Part shown: positions 27,807-37,095 of the stretch, one piece after another
Layout: each line of letters starts with the position of its first letter
How positions within the stretch are numbered: the stretch's first letter is position 1
Assembly: GCF_036287215.1 (NCBI RefSeq)
Contig: NZ_CP142860.1
Location: 2,046,001-2,110,000 of the forward strand
Direction of reading: 5' to 3'
DNA length: 64,000 nucleotides
Source: Caproiciproducens sp. CPB-2
Lineage (GTDB): Bacteria > Bacillota > Clostridia > Oscillospirales > Acutalibacteraceae
Made by a program: the position numbers and the translations under genes
Notes under the pieces: model-generated
What the model was told of the DNA's origin: nothing
What the model saw: the letters and a program-made list of their open reading frames with translations, nothing else
Databases searched by the model: none

Positions 27807-28742
27807 TTGTCTATTGAAATTAAGGAAACGGAATATGAGAACTACGGAAAATGCCTGAGGCTGGATAACGGCCTGATCGACGTTGTTGTAACCATTGAGT
27901 TCGGGCCGCGCATCGTCCGTTTCGGCTTTATCGGCGAAGAAAATATTCTTTACAACGATCTGGAACGCCGCAATTATATCAGCAGCGAAAGTATGTCGGA
28001 ACGCTACGGCAAGGACGCGGCTTTTTACCATTACGGCGGCCACCGCGTATGGCTCAGTCCCGAAAAAATGCCCGAAACGTATTATCCGGACAACGAGCCG
28101 GTCGTATACGGCATTCTGCCGGAAGGCGTCAGCTTTACGCCCCCGCGCCAGAAGCGCAACGACGTTCAGCTGAGCTTTGAAGTGATCATGACCGAGGGCA
28201 CCACGGATATCATGGTGGTGCACAGCGCGAAAAACTGCTCGAAGGAAAAACGGAACTGCGCGCTGTGGGCGCTGACCATGGTGAAGGGCGGCGGCATGGA
28301 GGTGATCCCGATGAACAAGGACACCGGCAGCTCGCTGCTCCCCAACCGGCTTCTCACTCTTTGGCCGTATTCCGATATCCGGGACAAACGCCTGTCAGCG
28401 GGCAACCGGTTTATTACGATCCGGCACGACACGGACAAACCCGACGCACTGAAGCTGGGCGTCAACAATACGCCGGGCTGGGCATCGTACACCTGCGGAG
28501 AATATACGCTAATAAAGCGTTACCTTCACACCGCTCAGGCGGCGTACCCGGATTACGGCTGCTCCTATGAGACGTACGCGTGCGGCGATTTTATCGAAAT
28601 GGAATCGCTGAGTCCGCTGTACGGCCTGGAACCGGGCGAGGGAATCCGTCACGTGGAAAATCTTTCGCTGATCAGGCAGCCTTTCCCGGACGACCCGGTC
28701 GACGAGGACGCAATCGAAAAATTCTGCGCGCATTTTAAATAA
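27807..28742 (+). CDS. DUF4380-like / aldose-epimerase-like protein
   Basis: A 311-residue protein of uncertain function. The N-terminal block LRLDNGLIDVVVTIEFGPRI followed by GEENILYND recalls DUF4380 and galactose-mutarotase-like beta-sandwich proteins, which bind sugars. A conserved-looking HYGGHRVWLSPEKMPETYYPD is rich in aromatic and acidic residues, as in a carbohydrate site. The start is taken as TTG 27807, with AAAGGA 11 bases upstream; an ATG at 27795 is too close to that site. It follows tmcAL by 16 bp and is probably co-transcribed. No signal peptide was seen. Confidence 0.65.
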   Translation: MSIEIKETEYENYGKCLRLDNGLIDVVVTIEFGPRIVRFGFIGEENILYNDLERRNYISSESMSERYGKDAAFYHYGGHRVWLSPEKMPETYYPDNEPVVYGILPEGVSFTPPRQKRNDVQLSFEVIMTEGTTDIMVVHSAKNCSKEKRNCALWALTMVKGGGMEVIPMNKDTGSSLLPNRLLTLWPYSDIRDKRLSAGNRFITIRHDTDKPDALKLGVNNTPGWASYTCGEYTLIKRYLHTAQAAYPDYGCSYETYACGDFIEMESLSPLYGLEPGEGIRHVENLSLIRQPFPDDPVDEDAIEKFCAHFK

Positions 28743-28760
28743 ATTTTTTTCGACACGATC

Positions 28761-28793
28761 AAACGGGGGGCGGCCAATGGCCGCCCCCCGTTT
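28761..28793. terminator. Bidirectional terminator
   Basis: A perfect 15-bp stem, AAACGGGGGGCGGCC with GGCCGCCCCCCGTTT, loop AAT, lies between the convergent DUF4380-like gene and upp. Confidence 0.9.
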
Positions 28794-28803
28794 CTATCTA
28801 TTT

Positions 28804-29436
28804 TTACAGTGTTCCGAAAATACGGTCGCCCGCGTCGCCAAGGCCCGGTACAATGTAGCCGATGTCGTTCAGGTGATCATCGACGGCGGCGCAGAAAAGC
28901 TGTACGTCGGGATGCGCTTCGGTAAACGCCTTCACCCCTTCCGGAGCGGCAATAATGCACATAAAGCGGATGCTTTTCGGCTTGCTGCGCTTGATGATGG
29001 TGACTGCGTCGATCGCGGAGCCGCCGGTGGCGAGCATCGGGTCCAGCACGATGACGTCGCGCTCCTCAATATCCTGCGGCAGCTTGCTGTAGTATTCTAT
29101 CGGCTGCAGCGTCTCGTGGTCGCGGTAAAGGCCGATATGGCCGACCTTCGCGGCGGGAACCATTTTCAGTACGCCGTCCACCATGCCCAGGCCCGCTCTT
29201 AAAATAGGAACAAACGCAAGCTTCCTTCCCGCAATCACCTTTGTTTTCGCTTTCCCCATGGGGGTCTCGATCGTCGTGTCCTCCAAAGGAAGATCGCGGG
29301 TCGCCTCGTAGCACATCAGCATCCCGATTTCACCGACCAGCTCGCGGAATTCCTTGGAACCCGTGTTTTTGTCGCGTAAAAAAGTCAGCTTGTGCTGAAT
29401 CAGCGGATGATCCATAACAAATACCTGTTTATCCAT
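28804..29436 (-). CDS. upp: Uracil phosphoribosyltransferase
   Basis: Salvages uracil to UMP using PRPP. The 210-residue product has the PRPP-binding motif [17 protein letters not shown] and the C-terminal uracil-binding [18 protein letters not shown] 29436 is chosen because GGAGG precedes it at normal distance; the frame is open further to 29475. Last gene of the fhs-tsaE-tsaB-rpiB-upp run. Confidence 0.96.
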   Translation of the reverse strand: MDKQVFVMDHPLIQHKLTFLRDKNTGSKEFRELVGEIGMLMCYEATRDLPLEDTTIETPMGKAKTKVIAGRKLAFVPILRAGLGMVDGVLKMVPAAKVGHIGLYRDHETLQPIEYYSKLPQDIEERDVIVLDPMLATGGSAIDAVTIIKRSKPKSIRFMCIIAAPEGVKAFTEAHPDVQLFCAAVDDHLNDIGYIVPGLGDAGDRIFGTL

Positions 29437-29477
29437 GTTGACAGCCTCCATAGTCTTGTATTGTTGTAACTCCAAAA

Positions 29478-29921
29478 TTACAGTTCGCCGCGCTCTATCG
29501 CAGAGATTTCGTCAATGCGCTGCTGGTGGCGGCCGCCTTCAAATTCGGTTTTCAGGTAGATCTTTGCGAGCTCCACCGCCTTTTTTTCATCGATCACCCG
29601 GCCTCCAAGGCAGAGAATGTTGGAATTGTTGTGCCGACGGGTCATTTCCGTGCAGTAAGCGTCGGCGCACACCGACGCACGGATGCCCTGCACCTTGTTG
29701 GCCGCGATGCTCATCCCGATTCCCGTTCCGCAGCACAGGATTCCGCGCTCCGCTTCGCCGTCCGCTACGCAGTGCGCGACCTTTGCCGCAACCGGCGCAT
29801 AGTCGATAGAGGTTTCGTCAAACGTGCCGAAATCCTTATAGGCAATATTTTCGGCAGCAAGATAGTTCTTAATGGCTTCTTTCAATAAAAATCCGCCGTG
29901 ATCCGCTCCTAAAGCTATCAT
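29478..29921 (-). CDS. rpiB: Ribose-5-phosphate isomerase B
   Basis: Interconverts ribose 5-phosphate and ribulose 5-phosphate. The 147-residue product begins [18 protein letters not shown], carries the catalytic cysteine in [18 protein letters not shown] and the metal-free active-site stretch [17 protein letters not shown]. Its start overlaps the tsaB stop by 4 bp (ATGA). Together with upp it supplies and uses PRPP precursors. Confidence 0.95.
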   Translation of the reverse strand: MIALGADHGGFLLKEAIKNYLAAENIAYKDFGTFDETSIDYAPVAAKVAHCVADGEAERGILCCGTGIGMSIAANKVQGIRASVCADAYCTEMTRRHNNSNILCLGGRVIDEKKAVELAKIYLKTEFEGGRHQQRIDEISAIERGEL

Positions 29922-30628
29922 TTGATTTCTCCTTTTATTCGTTTTTTTAATTCCCGCTCCGCCTGCGGCGGGCGAAGATAGATCGGCATCAGAGCCGCCG
30001 GGGACACCGCCCCGCCCCGCTCATATACTTTCTGCGCAGACTTTGCCACTCCCCAGGCACGCTGGTAAAGCAGGTGCTCGGGCGGCAGAACCGCGCTCAG
30101 GCTTTTAAACCGCTCATTATTATAGCACAATTTCGCGCCGTCTCCAACAAGGAATATCGGTTTCGTGTAATTTTTACATTCCCTTGCCAAATCCTCAATG
30201 GAAAGCGCCCGGTCGGGAGTGATTCTTTCCACGGAATTTTCATGCGCGGAAAAGACCGCGTTATAGACCTGCCCGCAGCGGGCGTCCATTACCGCACAGA
30301 CCGTGCAGTCCAGGTGCGCCAGGTTCTGCGCCATGGCCTCCAGGGCGGAAACTCCCGCACAGGGTTTATTCTGCGCCATGGCCAAGCCTTTGATACTCGC
30401 CACGCCGATACGGACGCCCGTAAAAGAACCGGGGCCCGCGGAAACCGCAAACAGATCGACGTTTCCCAGTTCTGTCCGCGTACACTCCAGAAGATGGTCG
30501 ATCATGGGCATCAGCGTCTGGCTGTGGGTCAGGCGGGTATTGATGTAAAACTCTCCCAGCAGCCTGTCGTCGTCAAGAAGAGCCGCCGAGGCCGCGGTCG
30601 CGGAAGAATCGATTGCCAGTATCCTCAT
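29918..30628 (-). CDS. tsaB: tRNA threonylcarbamoyladenosine protein TsaB
   Basis: The 236-residue ASKHA-fold partner of TsaD and TsaE in making t6A37 of ANN-decoding tRNAs. N-terminal LAIDSSATAASAALLDD and the family motif SAGPGSFTGVRIGVASIKGL are present. It overlaps tsaE by 4 bp on one side and rpiB by 4 bp on the other, indicating tight coupling. TsaD is not in the window. Confidence 0.94.
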   Translation of the reverse strand: MRILAIDSSATAASAALLDDDRLLGEFYINTRLTHSQTLMPMIDHLLECTRTELGNVDLFAVSAGPGSFTGVRIGVASIKGLAMAQNKPCAGVSALEAMAQNLAHLDCTVCAVMDARCGQVYNAVFSAHENSVERITPDRALSIEDLARECKNYTKPIFLVGDGAKLCYNNERFKSLSAVLPPEHLLYQRAWGVAKSAQKVYERGGAVSPAALMPIYLRPPQAERELKKRIKGEIK

Positions 30629-31050
30629 GGTTTTATCCCTTCTATCTGAAAAATCCGTTCGTTTTCCCGCGCGCCCCGACGGATTTCAATCCGTATCGCA
30701 TCCTGCGGAAGAGCGGCCTCGATGTTTTCGCTCCACTCGATGACGAGCACGCCGCCGCTGTCGAGATAATCAAAAAATCCGGTGGAGTAAAGGTCGTCCC
30801 ACCCGGTTACGCGGAACATATCAAAATGGTAGACATCCAGCCTGCCGTGATATTCGTGAACGAGCGCAAAGGTCGGGCTGGAAACGCCGTCCTGAATTCC
30901 AAGCCCGCGGGCAAGGCCGCGCGTAAAGGCGGTCTTCCCCATCCCCATCCCGCCGAAAAGCGCCAGCACCTCGCCGCCGGTCAGCTTTTCCGCAATTTTT
31001 ACCCCGAGCGCTTCCGTCCCGGCAGGCGAAGAAGTGATGATTTCCTGCAT
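30625..31050 (-). CDS. tsaE: tRNA threonylcarbamoyladenosine ATPase TsaE
   Basis: The 141-residue ATPase of t6A synthesis. The P-loop is GGMGMGKTAF, followed by SSPTFALVHEY and the Walker-B-like VLVIEWSEN. The start is ATG 31050, seven bases after AAGGGGACC; an ATG at 31095 lies inside the end of fhs and is not preferred. The gap to fhs is 19 bp and it overlaps tsaB. Confidence 0.93.
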   Translation of the reverse strand: MQEIITSSPAGTEALGVKIAEKLTGGEVLALFGGMGMGKTAFTRGLARGLGIQDGVSSPTFALVHEYHGRLDVYHFDMFRVTGWDDLYSTGFFDYLDSGGVLVIEWSENIEAALPQDAIRIEIRRGARENERIFQIEGIKP

Positions 31051-31069
31051 ATCCGGTCCCCTTATATCT

Positions 31070-32737
31070 TTAAAATAATCCCGAAATTTTCCCATTCGCG
31101 TCCACGTCGATCTTTTCGGCGGACGGTACCCTCGGCAGTCCGGGCATGGTCATAATATCCCCCGCGTACGCAACCACAAACCCCGCGCCGTTGGAAAGGC
31201 GCAGGTTGCGGATGGTGATACGGAAGCCTTTCGGCCGTCCTAAAAGCGCGGCGTTGTCGGAAAGGGAATATTGGGTTTTCGCAACGCAGACGGGCAGCCT
31301 GTCCCCGCCGAGCGCGGAGATGTCGGCAATAGCCTTTTCCGCCTGGCCGGTGTAGTCCACACCGTCCGCCCCGTAAATTTCTTTGGCAATGCATTCAATT
31401 TTCTGCCTGACCGTGGAATCGACGGAATAAATCGGATGGAAATCCGACGGCTTTTCCGCCGCCTCACAGACCTTTTTCGCCAGCTCCACGCCGCCCGCTC
31501 CGCCTTTGGCAAAGACTTCCGAAAGCGCGAAATCCGCGCCGTTGTCGCGGCAGTATTTTTCAATATACGCCAGCTCACCGTCGGAATCGCTGCCGAAGCG
31601 GTTGATGGCGACGACCACCGGCACACCGTACTTCTTCATATTGGCGATATGCGCGCCCAGATTGACGATTCCCTTTTCCAGCGCCGGCAGATTTTCCTCC
31701 GCCGTGCGGTCCTTCGGCACGCCGCCGTTGTATTTCAGCGCACGCGCGGTCGCCACAAGGACAACGGCACTGGGCTTCAGCCCCGCAAGACGGCACTTGA
31801 TGTCCAGAAATTTTTCCGCGCCAAGGTCGGAGCCGAAGCCGGCCTCGGTAATGCAGTAATCGGCAAGCTTCAAAGCAAGACGCGTGGCCCTGACGGAGTT
31901 GCAGCCGTGGGCGATGTTGGCAAACGGCCCGCCGTGCATGATAACGGGCGTGCCCTCCAGCGTCTGCACCAGATTCGGATTGATCGCGTCTTTCAGAAGT
32001 GCGGCCATGGCGCCCTGCGCCTTGAGGTCCGAAGCGTAGACGGGCGCGCCCGCAAAGGTGTACGCGACCAGAATTCTTCCCAGCCGTTCCTTCAGATCCG
32101 TAATGTCGGACGCAAGACAGAAAATGGCCATGATTTCCGACGCAACGGTAATACAAAAGCCGTCTTCGCGGGGAATTCCGTTAATTTTCCCGCCAAGGCC
32201 GACCACGATGCTGCGCAGGGCGCGGTCGTTCATGTCGAGACAGCGTTTGATCAAAATCCTTCGCTGGTCAATCCCCAGCGCGTTTCCCTGATGGATATGG
32301 TTGTCCAGCATGGCGCAGAGCAAATTGTTTGCGGAAGTAATGGCGTGAAAATCGCCCGTAAAATGCAGGTTGATGTCCTCCATCGGCACCACCTGTGCGT
32401 ATCCGCCGCCCGCGGCGCCTCCTTTGATGCCGAATACCGGACCGAGGCTCGGTTCGCGAAGGGCAATGACGGCATTTTTTCCGATCCGCTTCATTGCCTC
32501 GCCAAGGCCCGCCGTCGTGGTGGTCTTCCCTTCCCCCGCGGGAGTGGGATTGATTGCCGTAACCAGAATGAGTTTGCCGTCCCTGCGGGAGGCAAGTCTG
32601 TTGTAGAGAGAGTCGTTCAGCTTTGCTTTAAACCGGCCGTATGGCTCAAGTTCTTCCTCGTAAATTCCGAGGTCAGCGGCAATTTTCGCAATCGGTACGA
32701 GCTTTGCCTGCTGTGCAATTTCGATGTCCGTCAGCAT
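31070..32737 (-). CDS. fhs: Formate-tetrahydrofolate ligase
   Basis: Makes 10-formyl-THF from formate, THF and ATP, for one-carbon metabolism and, in acetogens, the Wood-Ljungdahl methyl branch. The 555-residue product has the ATP loop [20 protein letters not shown], the [20 protein letters not shown] block, and a C-terminal [23 protein letters not shown] 32737 is nine bases after AGGAG. It leads the operon that continues with tsaE, tsaB, rpiB and upp. No other Wood-Ljungdahl genes are in view, so a folate-supply role is the safer reading. Confidence 0.97.
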   Translation of the reverse strand: MLTDIEIAQQAKLVPIAKIAADLGIYEEELEPYGRFKAKLNDSLYNRLASRRDGKLILVTAINPTPAGEGKTTTTAGLGEAMKRIGKNAVIALREPSLGPVFGIKGGAAGGGYAQVVPMEDINLHFTGDFHAITSANNLLCAMLDNHIHQGNALGIDQRRILIKRCLDMNDRALRSIVVGLGGKINGIPREDGFCITVASEIMAIFCLASDITDLKERLGRILVAYTFAGAPVYASDLKAQGAMAALLKDAINPNLVQTLEGTPVIMHGGPFANIAHGCNSVRATRLALKLADYCITEAGFGSDLGAEKFLDIKCRLAGLKPSAVVLVATARALKYNGGVPKDRTAEENLPALEKGIVNLGAHIANMKKYGVPVVVAINRFGSDSDGELAYIEKYCRDNGADFALSEVFAKGGAGGVELAKKVCEAAEKPSDFHPIYSVDSTVRQKIECIAKEIYGADGVDYTGQAEKAIADISALGGDRLPVCVAKTQYSLSDNAALLGRPKGFRITIRNLRLSNGAGFVVAYAGDIMTMPGLPRVPSAEKIDVDANGKISGLF

Positions 32738-32770
32738 TCATGCATTCTCCTAACACATAATTATGACAAA

Positions 32771-32779
32771 ATTATATCA
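32771..32779 (-). promoter_or_regulatory. Extended -10 promoter of fhs
   Basis: On the minus strand TGATATAAT gives an extended -10 (TGn plus TATAAT, 32776-32771). The -35 position holds only a weak TTCATT. It lies about 35 bases before the fhs start. Confidence 0.45.
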
Positions 32780-32856
32780 TATTCTTTTGTAAAAATGAAC
32801 AGGAAAGAGTAATATTTCCTGATGAAACAGACGGCGGAAGCATCGTTGTCAGGATA

Positions 32857-32959
32857 TGTTATAATGAAAAGCAGCTCCACAGATCAAGAATAGGGCGAGT
32901 GCAGGAAATTAAAATCTTCAGTTTTTTGTAAGAAATCCGTTCAGTTTTTCTTAAGAAAT
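32857..32959 (+). promoter_or_regulatory. Two-component operon promoter and direct repeats
   Basis: TGTTATAAT (32857-32865) is an extended -10. Downstream are two near-identical 20-base direct repeats, 32917-32936 and 32940-32959, each TTCAG-T5/6-(G/C)-TAAGAAAT with one or two changes, at a 23-base period. A weaker third element, GTTAAG, is at 32975-32980. Such head-to-tail repeats are typical binding sites of OmpR-family regulators, so autoregulation by the adjacent response regulator is likely (inference). Confidence 0.5.
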
Positions 32960-33001
32960 ATGCGGTAAGCTGTTGTTAAGGTTTTTGAGGGAGGAAATCA
33001 A

Positions 33002-33703
33002 ATGGATAAAAAACAGATTCTGATTGTCGACGACGACCGTGAAATCGTCCGCGCAATCGCCATTTTGCTGGAAAAGGAGGGCTATTCGGCTCTGTGTGCC
33101 TACGACGGGCTGGAGGCCGTCGACGCGGCGATGAACAACGAAATCCATTTGATTTTGATCGATGTGATGATGCCGAAGCTGAACGGGCTTTCCGCGGTCA
33201 TGAAAATCCGTGAAAAACGCAATATCCCGATCATCGTGCTTTCGGCAAAAAGCGAGGACACCGATAAAATTCTCGGACTCAGCATGGGTGCGGACGATTA
33301 CGTGACAAAGCCGTTCAATCCCATGGAGCTTGTCGCGCGCGTCCGTTCCCAGCTCAGGCGCTACATCAGCCTGGGCGACATCAACGCGAATACGAACGCA
33401 AACGAAATCGTCAACGGCAGACTGAGCTATAACACGGACGAACGCATCCTGAAGGCGGACGGCGAGCCCGTCCGTCTGACGGCGACGGAAACCAAAATCG
33501 TCGACCTGCTGATGCGCAATCTGGGCAGGACCTTTCCTGCGGAGGAAATATACCGCCGCGTATGGAACGAGCCCGCCTACTGTGTGGAAAACACCGTTAT
33601 GGTCCATGTCCGCCGCATCCGGGAAAAAATCGAACTCAACCCAAAGGAACCCGAATATTTAAAGGTGGTGTGGGGCATTGGCTACAAAATCGAAAAAGTT
33701 TAA
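33002..33703 (+). CDS. OmpR-family response regulator (VanR-like)
   Basis: A 233-residue regulator with a receiver domain: acidic pocket VDDD at residues 9-12, phospho-acceptor D54 in LILIDVMMP, and K83 in VLSAK. A C-terminal winged helix follows (LTATETKIVDLLMRNLGRTF, ending VVWGIGYKI). GGGAGG precedes ATG 33002. The sensor kinase gene overlaps its 3' end by 26 bp. Directional neighbours are the kinase and a RodA/FtsW gene, which hints at envelope-related control. Confidence 0.95.
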   Translation: MDKKQILIVDDDREIVRAIAILLEKEGYSALCAYDGLEAVDAAMNNEIHLILIDVMMPKLNGLSAVMKIREKRNIPIIVLSAKSEDTDKILGLSMGADDYVTKPFNPMELVARVRSQLRRYISLGDINANTNANEIVNGRLSYNTDERILKADGEPVRLTATETKIVDLLMRNLGRTFPAEEIYRRVWNEPAYCVENTVMVHVRRIREKIELNPKEPEYLKVVWGIGYKIEKV

Positions 33704-35717
33704 GCCGGTATTCAGCTGGCTCTGTTTTTTCTTCAGTATGGTGACGATTACGGGGATCCTGACCTTGGCCCTTTTTTCCGGGGAATTCGTCAACCGCGGC
33801 GACTACTTTCTCAGAGAAGTGAACGATGCGTTTGAACAGGACTATCAAAAAACTTCCCTGTTCAGTCAGGGGATGGGATACCGGCTGCAGGATATTCTGG
33901 ATTCGCTGGCCTCAGGAAAAGAAGCTGACGACACCGGTGCCTGGGAGGTTTTGGACCGGGACGCGAGCAAAAACATCCTCTATTCGGCGGGAACAAAGGA
34001 CAAACCGGCAATGCATACCAACGGGTACCCGAATCTGGATCTGGATACCGCACCGCTGCCGGACGGGTATAACTTCAGGCTGCATTTCGACGGCGAAAAG
34101 GTGACGATTACCAAGGACGGAAAAAATCTGGATATTTACGGGGACGGAGTTTACCGGCCCAACAAATCCATGTGGTATGTTCCGGGTTATACCAGCAACA
34201 CGGAGCTGAACGATTCCGGCATTGAGAATTACCGCGTAACTATGTTTGTCCGCAGTGAACTCATTGAGCCCGTCAGCGGCAGCAGCGTGTTGTCCTATAT
34301 TCCCGACAACCAACGAAACGGAAAAACCGCTTTGTATGCCGCCGGGGTCTTTCTGGCGCTTGGCCTGATCGCCTTCGCCGTATATATTCTTCTGAGAAAG
34401 GATAAAAAACAGGCTGATCTGGCGCTGGCGCGCTTTACCGGCTGGTTCTGGTGTGAATTCAAGGCGCTGTGCGTCGCCGTGCTGGTCTATCTGGACTTTG
34501 CTTTTATGACCCACTCCTGGCACAACGACTGGATTTTATGGGGAACCTGTGCGGTGGTTTCGCTGTTCTGTTATTATCTGGTGGTGAACGATATGCGCTA
34601 TAACCGTCCCTTTTACCGGCACAATATTTTCAACTCCGCTTTAAACAATTACAGAAGGTTTGAGTTTTCAAAGCCGTTCCAGCGGCAGATGGTCCAACGG
34701 TTCTGGGCGCTGCTGGCGGCTGAAATCCTGCTGCTGCTGTTTGGTTTGACCGTAACGGCCGTCATTCATCCCAGTTCCTTCTTCGTCATGGTCTTTCTGC
34801 TGCTGGTGCTTGCCGGGATGATTTACCTGATTTACCGGTATGTGCGCAGATTTCAGAACACCGTCTATGACATCGGGCTTCTGATACGCCATATTTCCCT
34901 TGTGAAAACCGGCGATTCTTCGGCGGTGGTCGAGCTGCCCGCGGAAGCGGACCTGAAAAACGCTTCGCTGGAATTGAATGAGATTCAGTCCGGCATCGGC
35001 GAAGCGGTGGAGGAACGCCTCAAAAGCGAACGGATGAAAATAGAGCTGATCACCAATGTGAGCCACGACCTGAAAACGCCGCTCACCTCCATCATCAGCT
35101 ATATCGACCTGTTAAAGCAGGAGGAAAATCTGCCCGACCATGTAAAGGACTATATCGAAATCCTTGCCCAAAAATCCGACCGGCTGAAAAACATGGTGCA
35201 GGACATCTTTCAGGTGAGCAAGGCGACCAGCGGAAACATCGAGATGAATCCGGAAATTCTGGATTACGGCAAGCTGATCCTGCAGACGCTGGCGGACATG
35301 AACGAGCAGGTGGAGGCTTCCGGACTGGTATTGAAAATCGACATTCCGGATACCCCCGTCATGATCCGGGCGGACGGAAAGCTCTTATACCGGGTGTTCC
35401 AGAACCTCATCGGCAACGCGCTGCAGTATTCGCTGGACGGCTCCCGTGTATTTATCACGCTGGAACAAACGGGGGAAGAAGCCTCCGCCTCGGTAAAGAA
35501 TACCTCCCGCTTTGAGCTGGACGGCGACCGGGATATGACCGAACGCTTTGTAAGGGGAGACAGCTCGCGCACGACAAGCGGCAGCGGGCTGGGGCTTTCC
35601 ATCGCACGCAGCTTTACGGAGGCCTGCGGGGGAGAGTTCCGGATCAGCGTCGACGCCGACCTGTTTTCGGCGAGAGTCGATTTTCCGCTTGCACAGCTGC
35701 AGCCCAAAGAGCAGTAA
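33678..35717 (+). CDS. Multi-pass sensor histidine kinase
   Basis: A 679-residue kinase. One N-terminal helix (about residues 12-32) is followed by an extracytoplasmic domain of about 180 residues. Then come about five further hydrophobic helices (near 214-237, 260-280, 284-303, 342-363, 367-387). The phospho-acceptor is H463 in NVSHDLKTPLTSIISYIDLL; the ATPase part has NLIGNALQYS and SGSGLGLSIA. The start is TTG 33678, with AAAGGTGG upstream, inside the regulator gene. The number of membrane helices is higher than in typical VanS-type kinases. Signal unknown. Confidence 0.9.
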   Translation: MATKSKKFKPVFSWLCFFFSMVTITGILTLALFSGEFVNRGDYFLREVNDAFEQDYQKTSLFSQGMGYRLQDILDSLASGKEADDTGAWEVLDRDASKNILYSAGTKDKPAMHTNGYPNLDLDTAPLPDGYNFRLHFDGEKVTITKDGKNLDIYGDGVYRPNKSMWYVPGYTSNTELNDSGIENYRVTMFVRSELIEPVSGSSVLSYIPDNQRNGKTALYAAGVFLALGLIAFAVYILLRKDKKQADLALARFTGWFWCEFKALCVAVLVYLDFAFMTHSWHNDWILWGTCAVVSLFCYYLVVNDMRYNRPFYRHNIFNSALNNYRRFEFSKPFQRQMVQRFWALLAAEILLLLFGLTVTAVIHPSSFFVMVFLLLVLAGMIYLIYRYVRRFQNTVYDIGLLIRHISLVKTGDSSAVVELPAEADLKNASLELNEIQSGIGEAVEERLKSERMKIELITNVSHDLKTPLTSIISYIDLLKQEENLPDHVKDYIEILAQKSDRLKNMVQDIFQVSKATSGNIEMNPEILDYGKLILQTLADMNEQVEASGLVLKIDIPDTPVMIRADGKLLYRVFQNLIGNALQYSLDGSRVFITLEQTGEEASASVKNTSRFELDGDRDMTERFVRGDSSRTTSGSGLGLSIARSFTEACGGEFRISVDADLFSARVDFPLAQLQPKEQ

Positions 35718-35741
35718 ACCCTATTGCTTCTGACATAAAAA

Positions 35742-35788
35742 GGAAAACCGATGCGGGCTTCTCGCCCGCGCCGGTTTTCCCTTATTAT
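35742..35788 (+). terminator. Terminator after the two-component genes
   Basis: GGAAAACCG-GCGGGC pairs with GCCCGC-CGGTTTTCC (35742-35780), followed by CTTATTATT. Confidence 0.85.
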
Positions 35789-35792
35789 TCGC

Positions 35793-35821
35793 TTGCAGTT
35801 TTCGCGTTTCCATCATATAAT
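35793..35821 (+). promoter_or_regulatory. Putative sigma-A promoter of the RodA-type gene
   Basis: TTGCAG (35793-35798) and TATAAT (35816-35821) have 17-base spacing, 21 bases before the start codon. Confidence 0.6.
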
Positions 35822-35842
35822 AAATAAATTAGAGGTGAAGTC

Positions 35843-36994
35843 ATGCGAGGTTTGAAATCTTTTGTCAACTATTTAAAACGGGCGGACAAGCTGTGTTGGA
35901 CAATTATGATCCTGATATCGGCGTACAGCCTTCTGCTGCTGAAAACCGTACCCAACAGCGGCTCGGGCAAGTCCTATTTTGCCGTACAGCTGGTCGCCAT
36001 TATCATCGGCTATGTGGGCGCGATCCTGTTCACGCTGATTGATTACCGGGAAATCGCGAGCTACTGGTATATTGTAGCGGGATTTTGCCTGTTCCTGATT
36101 GTATATACACAGATTTTCGGTATTGCGGTGAAAAGCAGCGGCGGCATTAACGCAAAAGCGTGGATAGAGCTCCCCGGCGGTATCACCTTTCAGCCGAGCG
36201 AATTGGTCAAGATTGGTTTTATCATTACATTTTCCAAACATATATCGGAACTGAAGGAACGCGACCTGCTGAAATCCTTTCCGCATATCATGCTGCTGGC
36301 TTTCCATGCGCTGATTCCAGTCGTACTGGTCCATTTTCAGGGAGACGACGGCACCGCGGTCATCTTCTTCTGCATGTTCCTTGCCATGGCGTTTGGAGCC
36401 GGGGTTCAGCTCAGATACTTTGGAGCGGTATTCGCCGCGCTGGCTGTCGCATTCCCTATTGCGTGGGAATATATTTTGCAGGATTACCAGAAAGACCGCT
36501 TTACCATTTTCCGCCACCCGGAATCGGACCCGCTGGACAAAGGCCTGCAGCAGATTCAGGGCAGGCTGTCCATCGGCAGCGGACAGTTGTGGGGACGCGG
36601 GCTGTTCAACGGCAATTCACGCGTCAGCAAAGGCCTGGTACCCGTACAGCAGAGCGATTTTATTTTCTCGGTCGCGGGCGAGCAGCTCGGCTTTTTCGGC
36701 TGTATGCTGATTATGGTTCTTCTTCTGCTGCTCCTGCTGCGGACGCTCCGGATCGCGAGAAAATCCCCCGATTGCCTGGGCAGCAGCATCTGCTTCGGCT
36801 TCTTCGGCATGATCGCGGCGCAGGCGCTGTTCAATTTAGGCATGTGCCTGAACCTTTTGCCGGTCATGGGCGTTACGCTCCCGTTTTTCAGCGCGGGCGG
36901 TTCGTCCGCAGCCTGTCTGTATTTAGGGTTCGGGTTAGCGCAGAACGTGCATATGCACAGAATGAACACGGACAAAGTTACGCTCCGGCGATAG
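35843..36994 (+). CDS. rodA: FtsW/RodA/SpoVE SEDS peptidoglycan polymerase
   Basis: A 383-residue SEDS protein that polymerises lipid II with a partner penicillin-binding protein. About ten membrane helices are visible. Family motifs are IELPGGITFQPSELVKIGFI near residue 110, FQGDDGTAVIFFCMFLAMAF and the C-terminal LLPVMGVTLPFFSAGGSSAA. Length and the loop sequence are closest to RodA, but FtsW or SpoVE cannot be excluded. An AGAGGTG ribosome site precedes ATG 35843. Its natural terminator is split by an insertion sequence. Confidence 0.88.
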   Translation: MRGLKSFVNYLKRADKLCWTIMILISAYSLLLLKTVPNSGSGKSYFAVQLVAIIIGYVGAILFTLIDYREIASYWYIVAGFCLFLIVYTQIFGIAVKSSGGINAKAWIELPGGITFQPSELVKIGFIITFSKHISELKERDLLKSFPHIMLLAFHALIPVVLVHFQGDDGTAVIFFCMFLAMAFGAGVQLRYFGAVFAALAVAFPIAWEYILQDYQKDRFTIFRHPESDPLDKGLQQIQGRLSIGSGQLWGRGLFNGNSRVSKGLVPVQQSDFIFSVAGEQLGFFGCMLIMVLLLLLLLRTLRIARKSPDCLGSSICFGFFGMIAAQALFNLGMCLNLLPVMGVTLPFFSAGGSSAACLYLGFGLAQNVHMHRMNTDKVTLRR

Positions 36995-37000
36995 AGTGTC

Positions 37001-37032
37001 ATGATAAAAAACACCGCCTTATCCCTTGTGAT
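37001..37032. terminator. Left arm of an IS-split terminator
   Basis: Bases 37001-37032 (AAAAAACACCGCC core, ending TTGTGAT) are complementary to 38763-38796 on the other side of the insertion (ATCACACAACGGG to GGCGGTGTTTTT). Joined without the IS they would form one long hairpin with A/T flanks between the convergent rodA and DUF3006 genes, i.e. a bidirectional terminator. Confidence 0.7.
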
Positions 37033-37036
37033 ATGC

Positions 37037-37090
37037 TACCCCCAGATAGGACAGTGAAATAAAAAAGCACTGTTCTTCAGTCTGGGGGTA
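37037..37090 (+). promoter_or_regulatory. IS left-end hairpin masking the OrfA ribosome site
   Basis: TACCCCCAGA (37037-37046) is perfectly complementary to TCTGGGGGTA (37081-37090), which contains the G-rich ribosome site just before the OrfA ATG (37096). A transcript entering from outside would include both arms and hide the site. Confidence 0.55.
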
Positions 37091-37095
37091 AAATT

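Noticed and set aside
31271..32812. A 513-codon open frame on the + strand
   Set aside because: Antisense shadow of fhs.
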